From positions 186,001-250,000 of the forward strand of contig NZ_JARZAJ010000002.1 of assembly GCF_029892105.1 (NCBI RefSeq): 64,000 bases of DNA, written 5' to 3'. A model generated the notes under the pieces. That model saw nothing but the letters and a program-made list of their open reading frames with translations, was not told where the DNA came from and did no database searches. Positions 33,323-42,583 of this stretch are shown here, piece by piece. The DNA comes from Kitasatospora sp. GP82. GTDB lineage: Bacteria; Actinomycetota; Actinomycetes; Streptomycetales; Streptomycetaceae. Each line of letters starts with the position of its first letter. The stretch's first letter is position 1. The position numbers and the translations under genes are program-made.

Positions 33323-34981
33323 TCAGTCGACGCAGGGGATGCCGCCGGCCTTCACTGCGGGGCCCTGCATCGGCAGGGTGGCTGTGGGGTCCGGCGTGGC
33401 GGCGCCGGCGTTCGACGAGGGGGTGGGCTTGTCCGAAGTGGCGGCGACCGTCGAGTCGTTCGGGACCGCGGCGGCCGCAGGCGTGTACGAGGTGCCGAGG
33501 GTCACCACGACGCGGCCCGCCGGGACGGCGGAGGACGCGGTCGCGGTGACCCCGTACCTGGCCGCGGCCTGCTCCGCGCCGCTCCTGGCCCCGGAGCCGT
33601 AGACCACGGTGGTGGACCTCGGGTGGGTGCTCGCCTCACCGATCCGGCCGGCCTTGAGGCCCAGGTCGGTCAGCGCCCTGGACTCGTTGGCTGCCGCCTT
33701 GGACACGTTCGACGCGTTGTAGACGTCCACCGTGCCCTTCGCCGTGGCTGTCGACGGGCCGCTGGAGTCCGCCGCCGGGGAGACCCCGGAGTCGCCGCCA
33801 CCGCTGTCGGAGGGTGCGGGCATGGGCGCCGGGTCGCGGCCGAACAGCTGCTGGACGATCCGCTTGATCAGCTCGGGGTTGACGGTGTTGACGGACTCCC
33901 CGCCGACGGTCTTGAAGCCGCTGATCGGCAGGGTGTTGAACTCGACGTTGCCGCCGGTGAGGTTGGGCGCCTGCTGGGCGAAGTCCAGGATGTCCCACCG
34001 GTTGTCGATGACCACGTCCTTCTTCACCACGTCGAACAGCTTCTGCATCTGGCCCAGATCGCCTATCACTCCGTCCTGCTTGAGCTTGTACTCGACGGAG
34101 GAGATGAACGCCTGCTGGCGGTGGGTGCGGTCGAGGTCGCCACCCTGCAGGTTGTGCCGCTGGCGGACGAAGGAGAGGGCCTGCGCCGCGTTCAGATCGC
34201 TGTAGCCGGCGGGGAGTCTGAGCCCGGTGCCGCCGCCCTCGCGGGTGGCCGTACGGGAGATGATCGGGTCGTCGACGGCCTTGTTGAGGCAGACCCGGAT
34301 CGGCTGCAAAGCCTGGGCGATGTCGTAGAAGCCGATCAGGTTGACCTCGGCGAAGTGGTCGATCGGGATGTCGAGGAACTTCTGCACCGTCTGGATGGTC
34401 GCCGAGCGCCCGGCCTCCCGGCTCTGCCGTTCCAGTTCCGACTTGGACAGGCCCTTGCCGCTCAGTTTGCTCTCGGCGGCGTCCTTGGCGATCCCGTACG
34501 CCTCCTTGACCTTGTGCATCCTTCCGTCGGCGCCGACGGTCTGGACGTAGTCGTCGCGCGGGACGGAGAGCGCCATCACCTTGCCGCCGTTGGCCGGGAT
34601 GTGCAGCACGATCAGGGCGTTGGTGTTGTAGCCGCCGATGTCGCTGCTGCTGCCCGCGTGCAGTTCGTTCTCGACGACGTCCGGGGGCAGGTCGTTGCCG
34701 TCCATGTCCTTGCGGCTGTCCAGGCCGATCAGCAGCAGGTTGACCGACTTGTCCAGGTGCGGCGGTGCGTTGCGCCGCGCCTCGTCCAGCGCGCTGGAGG
34801 TGGTCAGGCCGTCGGAGAGGTCCTTGAGCTCGTACCAGGTGAAGCCGCTCGCGCCGAGCACCGTCACCGAGACGGCGCAGGCCGCGGCCCGGCCGGCCAT
34901 CAGCATCGGTGAGAGCCGCGACCGGGCGGTGCGCCCGCCCTGCTGTCTGCGCTTGGCCCCGCCCTGCCTGCTCTCAGCCAC
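33323..34981 (-). CDS. LytR-CpsA-Psr (LCP) family protein with LytR_C domain
   Basis: 552 residues. A basic cytoplasmic N-terminus and one membrane helix (about 28-48) anchor an extracellular LCP domain (about 75-330: NLLLIGLDSR, MALSVPRDDYV, INLIGFYD-type segment VNLIGFYDIA, ALSFVRQRHNL) and a C-terminal LytR_C domain (about 425-510). LCP enzymes attach glycopolymers to peptidoglycan, with Arg residues holding the lipid pyrophosphate. GTG 34981 has GGGAGGGAAGGGG upstream and overlaps the previous gene's stop. The tail is Ser/Pro/Thr-rich and ends in Cys-Val-Asp. Confidence 0.93.
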   Translation of the reverse strand: MAESRQGGAKRRQQGGRTARSRLSPMLMAGRAAACAVSVTVLGASGFTWYELKDLSDGLTTSSALDEARRNAPPHLDKSVNLLLIGLDSRKDMDGNDLPPDVVENELHAGSSSDIGGYNTNALIVLHIPANGGKVMALSVPRDDYVQTVGADGRMHKVKEAYGIAKDAAESKLSGKGLSKSELERQSREAGRSATIQTVQKFLDIPIDHFAEVNLIGFYDIAQALQPIRVCLNKAVDDPIISRTATREGGGTGLRLPAGYSDLNAAQALSFVRQRHNLQGGDLDRTHRQQAFISSVEYKLKQDGVIGDLGQMQKLFDVVKKDVVIDNRWDILDFAQQAPNLTGGNVEFNTLPISGFKTVGGESVNTVNPELIKRIVQQLFGRDPAPMPAPSDSGGGDSGVSPAADSSGPSTATAKGTVDVYNASNVSKAAANESRALTDLGLKAGRIGEASTHPRSTTVVYGSGARSGAEQAAARYGVTATASSAVPAGRVVVTLGTSYTPAAAAVPNDSTVAATSDKPTPSSNAGAATPDPTATLPMQGPAVKAGGIPCVD

Positions 34982-35585
34982 GCCGGCCCCTTCCCTCCCG
35001 CAGCGTCCGGACCACGACCACCAGCAGGGCGGCCGACACCGCCGCCGCCATCACCGGGAAGGCGTGCACCACCCAGCGCAGTGCGCCGGTCGCCAGCGCC
35101 TTGCCCTGGTACTTGTCCCCGTTGACGAGGTACTCCGTTCCCGTGGCCACCGCCAGCACCACCACCGGCGCGGAGGTGGCGACCCACCACCAACCGGCCC
35201 GACTGCTGAGGAGCGCGGTCAGGGCCGTGCCCAGCACCGCGCACACCGCGAACACCACGCCCACCCCGGACCCGATCACCGCGTCGATCACGGCCCCGAG
35301 CACCGGCAGCCCGAGCGCCGGCAGGGCGGCGGGCATCCGGCCGCGGTTGCTCGGGGAGCTGCGCGCTGTCGCGGCGGCGCGCCGGGCGCTCGGCACGCGG
35401 GCGGCGCCAGGTCTGCGCCGGCCCGCCTCTGCCGGGCGCGGCAGCGCGGTTTCGTCCGTACGCGGGCCCGCGGCGGCGCCCGGCCGGCGCGCCATGCCCT
35501 CGCCGGAGCGCCGTGCGGGCGGGACCGGGCGCTGACGCCGGAGTTCCGCCTCGTCGTAGGGCGCGCGCGCCCGTTGTCCCGCCAT
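34974..35585 (-). CDS. Membrane protein with DUF6542-like domain
   Basis: 203 residues. A long basic, disordered N-terminal half (Arg/Ala/Pro rich, to about 95) precedes four hydrophobic segments in a compact C-terminal membrane domain (LPALGLPVLGAVIDAVIGSG onward). This architecture corresponds to actinobacterial DUF6542 proteins. ATG 35585 starts MAGQRARAPYDEAEL. Its stop overlaps the LCP start by 8 bp, so the two are coupled and may act together at the envelope (inference). Confidence 0.78.
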   Translation of the reverse strand: MAGQRARAPYDEAELRRQRPVPPARRSGEGMARRPGAAAGPRTDETALPRPAEAGRRRPGAARVPSARRAAATARSSPSNRGRMPAALPALGLPVLGAVIDAVIGSGVGVVFAVCAVLGTALTALLSSRAGWWWVATSAPVVVLAVATGTEYLVNGDKYQGKALATGALRWVVHAFPVMAAAVSAALLVVVVRTLREGRGRRG

Positions 35586-35719
35586 GCCCACACCCCTCGT
35601 CAGCTCGGCTGTTGCAGCGGCGCGTCCAGCCTCAGCCCCTGACCATGGCGGACGGCAGGAGAGGGACGCGAGTGCGACCTCGTGACCGCCGGGGACCCCA
35701 TGCCTGCCGAGACGCACAG

Positions 35720-35737
35720 CTCTACAGACGTGTAGAG
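35720..35737. promoter_or_regulatory. Inverted repeat CTCTACA-N4-TGTAGAG
   Basis: Perfect 7-bp arms 135 bp upstream of the DUF6542-LCP operon and 170 bp from the stop of the phosphodiesterase gene. Likely an operator for the operon. No gene is seen in the rest of 35586-35907. Confidence 0.55.
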
Positions 35738-35907
35738 AATCAGCGAAGCATACAAAGGCACTCCAGCAAAGTCACCCGCAGGTGTGTACACCCTGCTCCA
35801 CCCCGTTACGTGCAACGAGCGACAGCCGCCGGAGTGGCGCTGAAAACCGTCAGAGCCGCACGCCACCCGGCGTACGGCCCCGACGGTAGAGCGACGATCG
35901 GCTGCGA

Positions 35908-37599
35908 TCAGCGGATCGGCAGCTCCTTGGTGTGCTCCTGCCGCACCGCCTGCAGCGCGTGCGGGTCCAGGCCGAGCAGGCGCAGGATCGTCGGCGCGAT
36001 CTGCTTGGTCTGCACGGGCGCGCCGCTGCGCACTCCGCTCGGGGCGCCCGCACCGGAGACCACCAGCGGGACGTTGAGGTCGTCCGCGTGCGCGCCGCCG
36101 TGCTCGGCGATCTTCTTGGTGCCGCCGGTGTAGACGACGCCGTACTGGGCGAGACCGAAGACGTCGGGGACGCGGGCGTCCCCCGCCCTGACGCCGAAGT
36201 AGTCGGCCGCGGCCGCCCCGGCGTAGACCTTGCTCAGACCGCTTGCGGTGAAGGGCCTGGGCTTGGCGTCGATATCGGTACCGGTGCCGTTCTGCGCCAT
36301 CAGATAGCTCTTGGCGAAGTCGGCGGCGGCCTGCGAACGGTCGTTCAGCCAGAGCAGCACACCGTCGTCGTCCACGGAGTGCGCCACCAGGTCCCCGGCC
36401 GTCGGGTGCAGCTTCTTCCAGGCGGCGTTGAGACCGTCCAGCAGCGGGCCGTCGTCCACCCTGGTCAGCGCGGCGGGGTCGGCGGGCGACTGGCCGTGCT
36501 TCGCGGAGAGGATCACCGTCGTGCTCCCGGACAGGTGCTGCCTGCGCAGTTCGGCGGTGAGCTCGCCGATCCGCTCGTCGACGAAGTCCAGGTTCCTGGC
36601 GAGCAGCGGGCCGGGCACGTTCGCAGCCGCGTAGCCGCCCTTGAGACCGTCCGAACTCGGCAACTTCTGTGCGGTGGAGACGGATTGGAGGTTCAGCCCG
36701 AAGACCGCCGGGGTGCCGACCCGGTGCGTACGGCTGTGGTCGTACCCGTCGATCTGGTTGATGACGGCCTGCACCTTGTAACCGTCGTACTGCTCGGTGG
36801 CCTTGTTGTCCTTGGTCCAGTCGCTCCCTGCCGGGTAGCCGGTGGCATCGCTGTTGATCTCCGGCGCGAACAGGTCCTGGATGCCGTTGCCCGACGGGCC
36901 GTTGAGGATGTCGTAGGCGGCGTGCTTGTCCGACCAGGCGGTCCGCAGACCGGCCGCGCGGGCGACCTCGAAGACCGTGTTCACCTGGAGGTAGGAGTGC
37001 GGGTAGACCGGGCGGCACGTGCTGGGATCCACCGGAAGCCTGGCCGGGTCGATGACCTCCGCCGCCCGTCCGGTCATCGAAAGAATGCTGCCCGGAAGGG
37101 CCTTGAGCCCCTGACCGGCATCGAGCGCGCTCTTGTCCTTGTCCAGGTCCTCCGTCAGGTCGACTTCCGCTCCCGGCCTGACGCCTGTGCAGTGCGTGGT
37201 GCCGGCCGGGAGCAGCGCGGCGTCGTAGGTGTCGTCGTAGTAGACACCGGTGGTGCCCGGCCCTCCGCCGGTCAACTGGGCGACCATGCCGGGGAAGGAG
37301 TCGGAGGGCGTGGTGGTCTTCGCCCCGGTGTACTCCACTCCCCCGCCGACCAGCCGGGCCAGCGCCGACTGCGGGTGCCGGGCGACGTACCACTCCAGGT
37401 CCGACTGGTGCAGTCCGTCGACGGAGATCAGCAGCACATGCCTGGCGGCGGCACGGTGCAGCGCACCGGACCGGCCCGCGTCACCAGCGGCATACGCCTG
37501 GGCGACGGTCGCACCGGCCAGCAGTCCGGTGGCACTGAGCACGGCGGCGGTTCGGGTGATTCGAGCGGAACGGGCCGATCGGGTGGCTCTACGGGTCAC
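35908..37599 (-). CDS. Secreted alkaline-phosphatase-superfamily phosphodiesterase
   Basis: 563 residues. A Sec-type signal peptide (about 1-38, ending near AQAYAAG) precedes a nucleotide pyrophosphatase/phosphodiesterase-like domain: HVLLISVDGLH (metal Asp), TTTPSDSFPG (nucleophilic Thr), SDKHAAYDIL, ILSAKHGQSP and EHGGAHADDLNVPLVVSG (metal His and Asp). It should hydrolyse phosphodiesters or phosphomonoesters outside the cell. GTG 37599 has AGGAGA upstream. Divergent from the lipoprotein hydrolase gene. Phosphate control is plausible but I did not identify a Pho box. Confidence 0.9.
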   Translation of the reverse strand: MTRRATRSARSARITRTAAVLSATGLLAGATVAQAYAAGDAGRSGALHRAAARHVLLISVDGLHQSDLEWYVARHPQSALARLVGGGVEYTGAKTTTPSDSFPGMVAQLTGGGPGTTGVYYDDTYDAALLPAGTTHCTGVRPGAEVDLTEDLDKDKSALDAGQGLKALPGSILSMTGRAAEVIDPARLPVDPSTCRPVYPHSYLQVNTVFEVARAAGLRTAWSDKHAAYDILNGPSGNGIQDLFAPEINSDATGYPAGSDWTKDNKATEQYDGYKVQAVINQIDGYDHSRTHRVGTPAVFGLNLQSVSTAQKLPSSDGLKGGYAAANVPGPLLARNLDFVDERIGELTAELRRQHLSGSTTVILSAKHGQSPADPAALTRVDDGPLLDGLNAAWKKLHPTAGDLVAHSVDDDGVLLWLNDRSQAAADFAKSYLMAQNGTGTDIDAKPRPFTASGLSKVYAGAAAADYFGVRAGDARVPDVFGLAQYGVVYTGGTKKIAEHGGAHADDLNVPLVVSGAGAPSGVRSGAPVQTKQIAPTILRLLGLDPHALQAVRQEHTKELPIR

Positions 37600-37911
37600 A
37601 ACGTCTCCTGGAGGTACTCGCGGACGGGCGGCAGGGAGCTCGCGTCAGTAGTAGTGAGCCCCGGTGTACGCGCTGCGGCGTGCATATGAACTCCCCCGGA
37701 AGAGCGGGAACTTCGGCCACCTCGCAACGGGGCGGCGAGTTCTCCGTCCTGCCCCGGAGCCCGCTCACCGCCGCTTGCCGGGCCACTGCCCTCGCGCCGG
37801 TCGACGCGCTCCCGGCCGCCTCGCACGGTGCCGCACCTTGACCTATACAGGAGCTGGAACGGCCCCCGGCTCCGTCGACCGCCGTGCCCGCCGCTCTCAC
37901 CTGGAGCAGCC
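37600..37911. other. Divergent promoter region
   Basis: 312 bp between divergent secreted-protein genes. No gene seen; TATACA at 37844-37849 could be a -10 for the hydrolase gene, with a weak -35. Confidence 0.4.
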
Positions 37912-39117
37912 ATGCCCGTACGGCTTCGCAACCATCCGCCCCGCGCCACGACCGCCCTGGCCGCAGCCACCGCCCTGGCCATGGGCGCCGCACTGCTGAC
38001 GGGCTGCACCACCGGCGAGGCCGGCGAAGCAGCTGCCCCTCCCAGCGCCCGCCCGACCACCCCGGCGGCTGCCGCATCGGCCGCCGCCGAGAATCCGGCG
38101 GCGAGCGACCACAGCATCTCGTTCGTCGTCGACGGCACCACCACCTACGGCACCCTGCACATCCCCGCACACACCGCCGGCACCAGGCTCCCGGCCGCCC
38201 TGCTGCTCCCCGGCAGCGGCCCGACCGACCGCGACGGCAACCAGCCCCGGCTCACGCCCTACACCCTCACCGAGATCGCCCGGCTGATGGGCGACGACGG
38301 GATCGCCACCCTGCGCTACGACAAGTACGGCACCGGCCGGACCGGCCTCGGCGCGTACGAGGGCAAGGCAGCCACCCTCGACCTGGCCGCCTACGTCCGC
38401 CAGGCCGACGCCGCGTACCGGTTCCTGGCCGCCCAGGCCACCACCGACCCGCACCGGCTCTCGATCGCCGGGCACAGCGAGGGCGGCATGATCGCGCTGG
38501 AGCTCGCCCAGTTCGCCCGGCCCGCACCCGCCGGTCTCGTCCTGCTCGAACCGCAGGACGAACGCCTGCTGGACCTCGCCACCCTCCAGCTGGACAGCAG
38601 CCTCGACGCCGCCGTCACGGCCGACCGGCTCGACGCCGCCGAGGCCGGGGACATCAAGGCCGATATCGCCCAGGCCGTGACCGACCTCCGGGACGGGCGC
38701 CCGGCCGACACCACCGGCATGCCCGCGTCGGTCGCCGCCGTCTTCGAGGACTTCAACGCCAACGCCACCTTCGTGCGCACCGACGACGCGGTCTACCCGC
38801 CCAGCCTCGCCCGCCAGGTGGCCGAGGGCACCGAGGTCATGGTCACCTGCGGCACCGCCGACACCAACGTCCCCTGCTCCACGACCGGACCACTGCTCGC
38901 CGCCCTCACCGCCGCCGGCACCACCGGCCCCGGCCTGGTCACCCTCCCCGGGGTCAACCACCTCCTCCAGCCCGCCGGCCCCTCTGCTGCTGCCTCCGCC
39001 GACGCGTCCCCCTCCGCCAGTGCCACCTCCACCAGCGCCCCGTCCGGCGCTGCCTCCGACAGCCTGGCCCCGGCCGCCCAGCAGGCCATTCACACCTTCG
39101 ACACGCTCTGGCGCTGA
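37912..39117 (+). CDS. Lipoprotein alpha/beta hydrolase
   Basis: 401 residues. Signal peptide with lipobox LLTGC (Cys29) and an Ala/Thr/Pro linker lead to an alpha/beta hydrolase domain. LLLPGSGPTDRDGN is the oxyanion region, GHSEGG carries the nucleophile Ser, and PGVNHLLQP holds the catalytic His. It would be a surface-anchored esterase or peptidase of unknown substrate. An Ala/Ser-rich insertion (about 360-385) after the catalytic His is unusual. ATG 37912 has GGAGC upstream. Confidence 0.9.
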   Translation: MPVRLRNHPPRATTALAAATALAMGAALLTGCTTGEAGEAAAPPSARPTTPAAAASAAAENPAASDHSISFVVDGTTTYGTLHIPAHTAGTRLPAALLLPGSGPTDRDGNQPRLTPYTLTEIARLMGDDGIATLRYDKYGTGRTGLGAYEGKAATLDLAAYVRQADAAYRFLAAQATTDPHRLSIAGHSEGGMIALELAQFARPAPAGLVLLEPQDERLLDLATLQLDSSLDAAVTADRLDAAEAGDIKADIAQAVTDLRDGRPADTTGMPASVAAVFEDFNANATFVRTDDAVYPPSLARQVAEGTEVMVTCGTADTNVPCSTTGPLLAALTAAGTTGPGLVTLPGVNHLLQPAGPSAAASADASPSASATSTSAPSGAASDSLAPAAQQAIHTFDTLWR

Positions 39118-39356
39118 GCGCCCGGTCCACAGCTGCGCACCGGCCCGCGCACGCAGTGTCACGCCATCAAGCGGAAGCCCGGTTGCAGAAATATGATGAA
39201 CGCGGGGTTTCGCTACGCCTCCAGCTTCGATTGGGTCCGCCGGTGAGGCACAGACGATGAGGCACCGACGGTGGCCGGGTCACGAAGCCCCGAGGCATCG
39301 CCGTTACGAGGTGCCTTGCAACGGCCGCCCATGACCCGACGCACCTCGGAGGGTCA

Positions 39357-40199
39357 ATGCCCCGACACCGCGCCCCCCGGCCGACCAGTGCCGACGACCT
39401 GCTGAACGAGCTCGGACGGCTGACCGCCCAGGCGCTGGAGCGCGCCGAACTCCAGAAGGCCCGGGTGGAGCTGGCCGAGGCCCTTCAGCGCGAGCTGCTC
39501 CCCGGCGCGCTGCCGGAGCTGCCCGGGCTGCGGACCGCCGCCCGGTACGCCCCCGCCCGCAACGGCCTGGCCATCGGCGGCGACTGGTACGACGGCTTCT
39601 GGCTGCCCGACGGGGCGCTCGGGTTCTCCATCGGCGACGTCCAGGGCCACGATGTCGAGGCCGCCGCGTACATGGGACAGGTCCGGGTCGGGCTCCGCGC
39701 CGTGGCCGCGGCCTCCGCCGACCCGGGCGAGGTCCTGAGCCGGGCCAACGACCTGCTGCTGTCGATGGACACCCGCCTCTTCGCGACCTGTAGCTTCCTC
39801 CGCTTCGACCCGGTCACCTGGGAGCTCACCGATGCCAGGGCCGGCCATGTGCCCGCGGTCTGGGCCACCGCCGACGGCCACAGCGGCATCGCCCACGACG
39901 CCGGTGGCCTGCCGCTCGGGATCCTGCCCGGCGAGACCTACCCGGTGACCAGGCGCCGCCTGTCGGCCGCCGGGGCCTTCGTCCTGCTCACCGACGGCGT
40001 GGTCGAAGGCCCCTCCTTCCCCATCGAGGCCGGCCTTGAGCAGGTGTGCCGGGTGGTCCGGGCCGGAGTGGACGCCGGGCCGGATCCGGATCCCGGCAGA
40101 CTGGCGGCCGAGGTCATCAAGGTGGCCGACCTCACCGGCCACACGGACGACGCCGCCGTCCTGGTCCTGTGCCACGACGGGGCGGCGCACGCCCCCTGA
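39357..40199 (+). CDS. PP2C (SpoIIE-type) serine/threonine phosphatase
   Basis: 280 residues, a SpoIIE-type catalytic domain (about 60-275) with a short helical N-terminus. Unlike the phosphatase at 456, its metal motifs are intact: GGDWYDGFWL, GDVQGHDVEAA, LLTDGVVEG and DDAAVLVL. These enzymes dephosphorylate anti-anti-sigma proteins. No sensor domain is attached; a stand-alone MASE1 membrane sensor gene follows 147 bp later on the same strand and might supply the signal. ATG 39357 has GGAGGG upstream. Confidence 0.9.
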   Translation: MPRHRAPRPTSADDLLNELGRLTAQALERAELQKARVELAEALQRELLPGALPELPGLRTAARYAPARNGLAIGGDWYDGFWLPDGALGFSIGDVQGHDVEAAAYMGQVRVGLRAVAAASADPGEVLSRANDLLLSMDTRLFATCSFLRFDPVTWELTDARAGHVPAVWATADGHSGIAHDAGGLPLGILPGETYPVTRRRLSAAGAFVLLTDGVVEGPSFPIEAGLEQVCRVVRAGVDAGPDPDPGRLAAEVIKVADLTGHTDDAAVLVLCHDGAAHAP

Positions 40200-40237
40200 C
40201 CTGCAACGGCCGACTGCAACAGCCGACAGCGGCGACC

Positions 40238-40277
40238 GGCAGCAGCGGCGGGCATAGCGGTGGGCAGCAGCGGCGGG
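40238..40277. repeat. Two 15-bp direct repeats
   Basis: GGCAGCAGCGGCGGG at 40238-40252 and 40263-40277 between the phosphatase and MASE1 genes; also a GTCAC-rich repeat near 40315-40335. Confidence 0.45.
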
Positions 40278-40346
40278 TGGAGCCGGCCCACGTGAAGAGC
40301 CCGGCTGCGCGTGTCACATCCGATGTCACGTACGGGACGTTGTCTG

Positions 40347-41357
40347 ATGGCTGATGTGGTGCGAAACGAGGAACTCCGGCGGCTCACCGCAGCAGCCCTT
40401 CGGATCGTCGCCGTCGCCGCCGTCTACCTCACGGCCGCACGGCTCGGCCTGCTGCAACAGGTGGTTGTCGCGGGGGCGGTGGTCACCCCGCTCTGGCCAC
40501 CCACGGGCATCGCCCTGACCTGCCTGCTGTTCCTGGGAATCCGGATCTGGCCGGGCATCGCGCTCGGCACCGCCCTGGTGATCCTCACCATCGGGCCGTG
40601 GAACGCCGCGTCCTTCGGGGTCGTCGCCGGGAACACCCTCGCCCCGGTGTGCGCCTGCCTGATGCTGCGCCGTGTGGGCTTCCGGGTAGAGCTGGACCGG
40701 CTACGGGACGGCGTGGCGCTGGTGTTCCTGGGCGCCCTCGCCGGAATGCTGATCAGCGCGACCGTGGGAAGCACCTCGCTGCTCCTCGACGGCGCACTCC
40801 CGCCCAGCGGATTCTGGTCGACCTGGTCGGCCTGGTGGACGGGCGACGCGATGGGCGTACTCGTGGTCACACCGCTCCTGCTCGTCCTCCGCACCGCCCG
40901 GCTGCCCCAGGACCTCAACCCCTACCGCTGGGCCGAACCGGTCGCCCTGCTGATCAGCACCGTCGTCGTGACACTCCTGGTCACCAGAACCATCCTCGAC
41001 CTGCTGTTCCTCGTCTTCCCGCTGCTCATCTGGGCCGCTCTGCGCTTCCAACTGGCGGGCGCCGCACCGTGCGTCCTCGTGGTCTCCGTCCTCACGGTGG
41101 TGGCGGCAACCGACCACGCCGGCCCCTTCGCCCACCGCGGCCTCTTCGCCATCATGGTCACCCTCCAGGCCCTGAACGGATCCGCCGCACTGACCACCCT
41201 GCTGCTGGCTGCCGTCGTCGCCGAACGCAAGAGCACCTACCGCAAGATCGAAGAGGCCTGCACCGACCTCGCCGAAGTCGTCGCCCGCCTCGCCCCGGGC
41301 GAGAGCACCCACCGATGGCCGCCACCGGACGACGAAGGCCCCTGGGCCACCGGCTGA
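40347..41357 (+). CDS. Stand-alone MASE1-domain membrane protein
   Basis: 336 residues with about eight membrane helices. VVTPLWPPTGIALTCLLFLG, SWWTGDAMGVLVVTPLLL (as WSAWWTGDAMGV) and FPLLIWAALRF are the hallmark motifs of the MASE1 sensory domain, normally fused to a GGDEF, kinase or phosphatase output. Here only a 45-residue helical, charged tail follows. The nearby PP2C gene may encode its output partner. ATG 40347 is chosen; an earlier ATG at 40311 has no ribosome site either. Confidence 0.88.
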   Translation: MADVVRNEELRRLTAAALRIVAVAAVYLTAARLGLLQQVVVAGAVVTPLWPPTGIALTCLLFLGIRIWPGIALGTALVILTIGPWNAASFGVVAGNTLAPVCACLMLRRVGFRVELDRLRDGVALVFLGALAGMLISATVGSTSLLLDGALPPSGFWSTWSAWWTGDAMGVLVVTPLLLVLRTARLPQDLNPYRWAEPVALLISTVVVTLLVTRTILDLLFLVFPLLIWAALRFQLAGAAPCVLVVSVLTVVAATDHAGPFAHRGLFAIMVTLQALNGSAALTTLLLAAVVAERKSTYRKIEEACTDLAEVVARLAPGESTHRWPPPDDEGPWATG

Positions 41358-41542
41358 GCCCGGCACTCCGGCCGGGCACGGCCCAACCCGACCGGTCGCT
41401 CCGCCCGTCCCCTACGGTGCCGTCCGCAGCCGGTGCGTCCGCAGCCACCAGCGCGGCGACGGCCGGGTGCCAGGCCCGGCCGGCTCGGCTACGCGCCCGT
41501 GCCAACTACCGCCGTGTCAGTGCCGGATGGCAGCATGCTCCC

Positions 41543-42286
41543 GTGCTGATCCCTGGATACGAGGACAACCCCCTGACCACCGGCGAGGAGCTGCTCACCC
41601 TCCCCGGCTTCTGGGCCGCGTACCTGTTGTGGCTCGCCGAGGGCGAGGACTTCGATCCCGAACCGGCCCAGTTCGGCACCGACGGCGCGGACGCCGACGC
41701 GGCGTACGAGACCCTCAACGACCCCGGCGCCTGGCCCGTCCTCCGGCTGCCCCTGGAGCACGGGCACACCATCCAGATCGTCCACCGCAACCTCCCCGAC
41801 GACGCCGGGATCGACTTCCTGCTCGCCCACCCCGACTGGGCCCGGCCGGGCTCCCTGGCCAGCATCGAGGGCCACTTCGCCGGGCCCGGCCTCGCCTGGC
41901 GCGAACTCACCCACCTCGCCCGGCATCCCGGCAACGGCCCCGGCATCACCGACCCGCGCGTCCGCCTGCTCCTCCTGCTGCCCGCCCTCGGCGACGCCGA
42001 CCTGCCCTCGGACGCCGCCGTCACCGTCGCAAGCGCCCTCGCCGCGATCGGCACTCCCCCACAGGTTCGCGCCACCCTCGCCCAGGCGCTGCTCGACCAC
42101 CCGTTCTGGGGCAGCCCGGCCTGGTACTTCGAAGGGGCCGGCTCCCCGCTCGGCGGCGGCAGCCCCGCCACCGGCGTCAGCCGCGTCCTGCGCTGCACCG
42201 GCGACCACAGCCCCCGCACGGTCCGCTTCGGCCTCTCCGCCGATCAGGACACCCGCCTCGCCGAAGCCCTCGGCACCGCCTGCTGA
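41543..42286 (+). CDS. Hypothetical actinobacterial protein
   Basis: 247 residues, acidic. LTLPGFWAAYLLWLAEGEDF, WPVLRLPLEHGHTIQIVHRNLPDDAGIDFLL and WRELTHLARHPGN are well-formed and suggest a folded cytosolic protein. I do not recognise a domain with confidence; the pattern recalls SUKH-like or immunity-type proteins in general layout only. GTG 41543 stands six bases after CAGCAT, so a leaderless transcript is likely. Codon use matches neighbours. Confidence 0.7.
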   Translation: MLIPGYEDNPLTTGEELLTLPGFWAAYLLWLAEGEDFDPEPAQFGTDGADADAAYETLNDPGAWPVLRLPLEHGHTIQIVHRNLPDDAGIDFLLAHPDWARPGSLASIEGHFAGPGLAWRELTHLARHPGNGPGITDPRVRLLLLLPALGDADLPSDAAVTVASALAAIGTPPQVRATLAQALLDHPFWGSPAWYFEGAGSPLGGGSPATGVSRVLRCTGDHSPRTVRFGLSADQDTRLAEALGTAC

Positions 42287-42314
42287 CCTAGCCTTCGCAA
42301 GTCCGCCGTACGTC

Positions 42315-42449
42315 GGGCCGCTGGGCCGCTGGGCCGCCGAGCCGCCGAGCCGCCAGTGACATTTGGCCGATGAGATCTGGCCGATGACATTTGTAACTGC
42401 CCCTCCGTGAGACACGCACTGCCCGCCGGTGAGAACCCGCACTGCCCGC
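42315..42449. repeat. Cluster of short tandem repeats upstream of the ABC operon
   Basis: Three repeat types follow each other: five 8-bp units GGGCCGCT/GAGCCGCC (42315-42354), TGGCCGATGA twice at 14-bp spacing (42364, 42378), and a 20-21-bp unit GTGAGAnnCGCACTGCCCGC twice (42407, 42429). They occupy most of the gap before the ABC ATPase gene and may hold regulator sites. Confidence 0.6.
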
Positions 42450-42583
42450 ACCACCACGGCGGTGAAACGCTGAAGACGTAAGCGACGACCGGATTCCCTC
42501 CTGTGCTCAGCCCGTTGCCGGCCGGCGACGAGCCTTCGGCCGAGGGACGGTGGACGACCGAGCAAGGACGGGCGGGGGACGTC

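Noticed and set aside
40598..42286. A single 562-residue plus frame joining the MASE1 region and the 41543 gene
   Set aside because: The first 300 residues are an out-of-frame shadow of the MASE1 gene; protein-like sequence starts only at about 41543.
42315..42449. Possible CRISPR array
   Set aside because: Repeat units are 8-22 bp with no regular unique spacers, and no cas genes are present.
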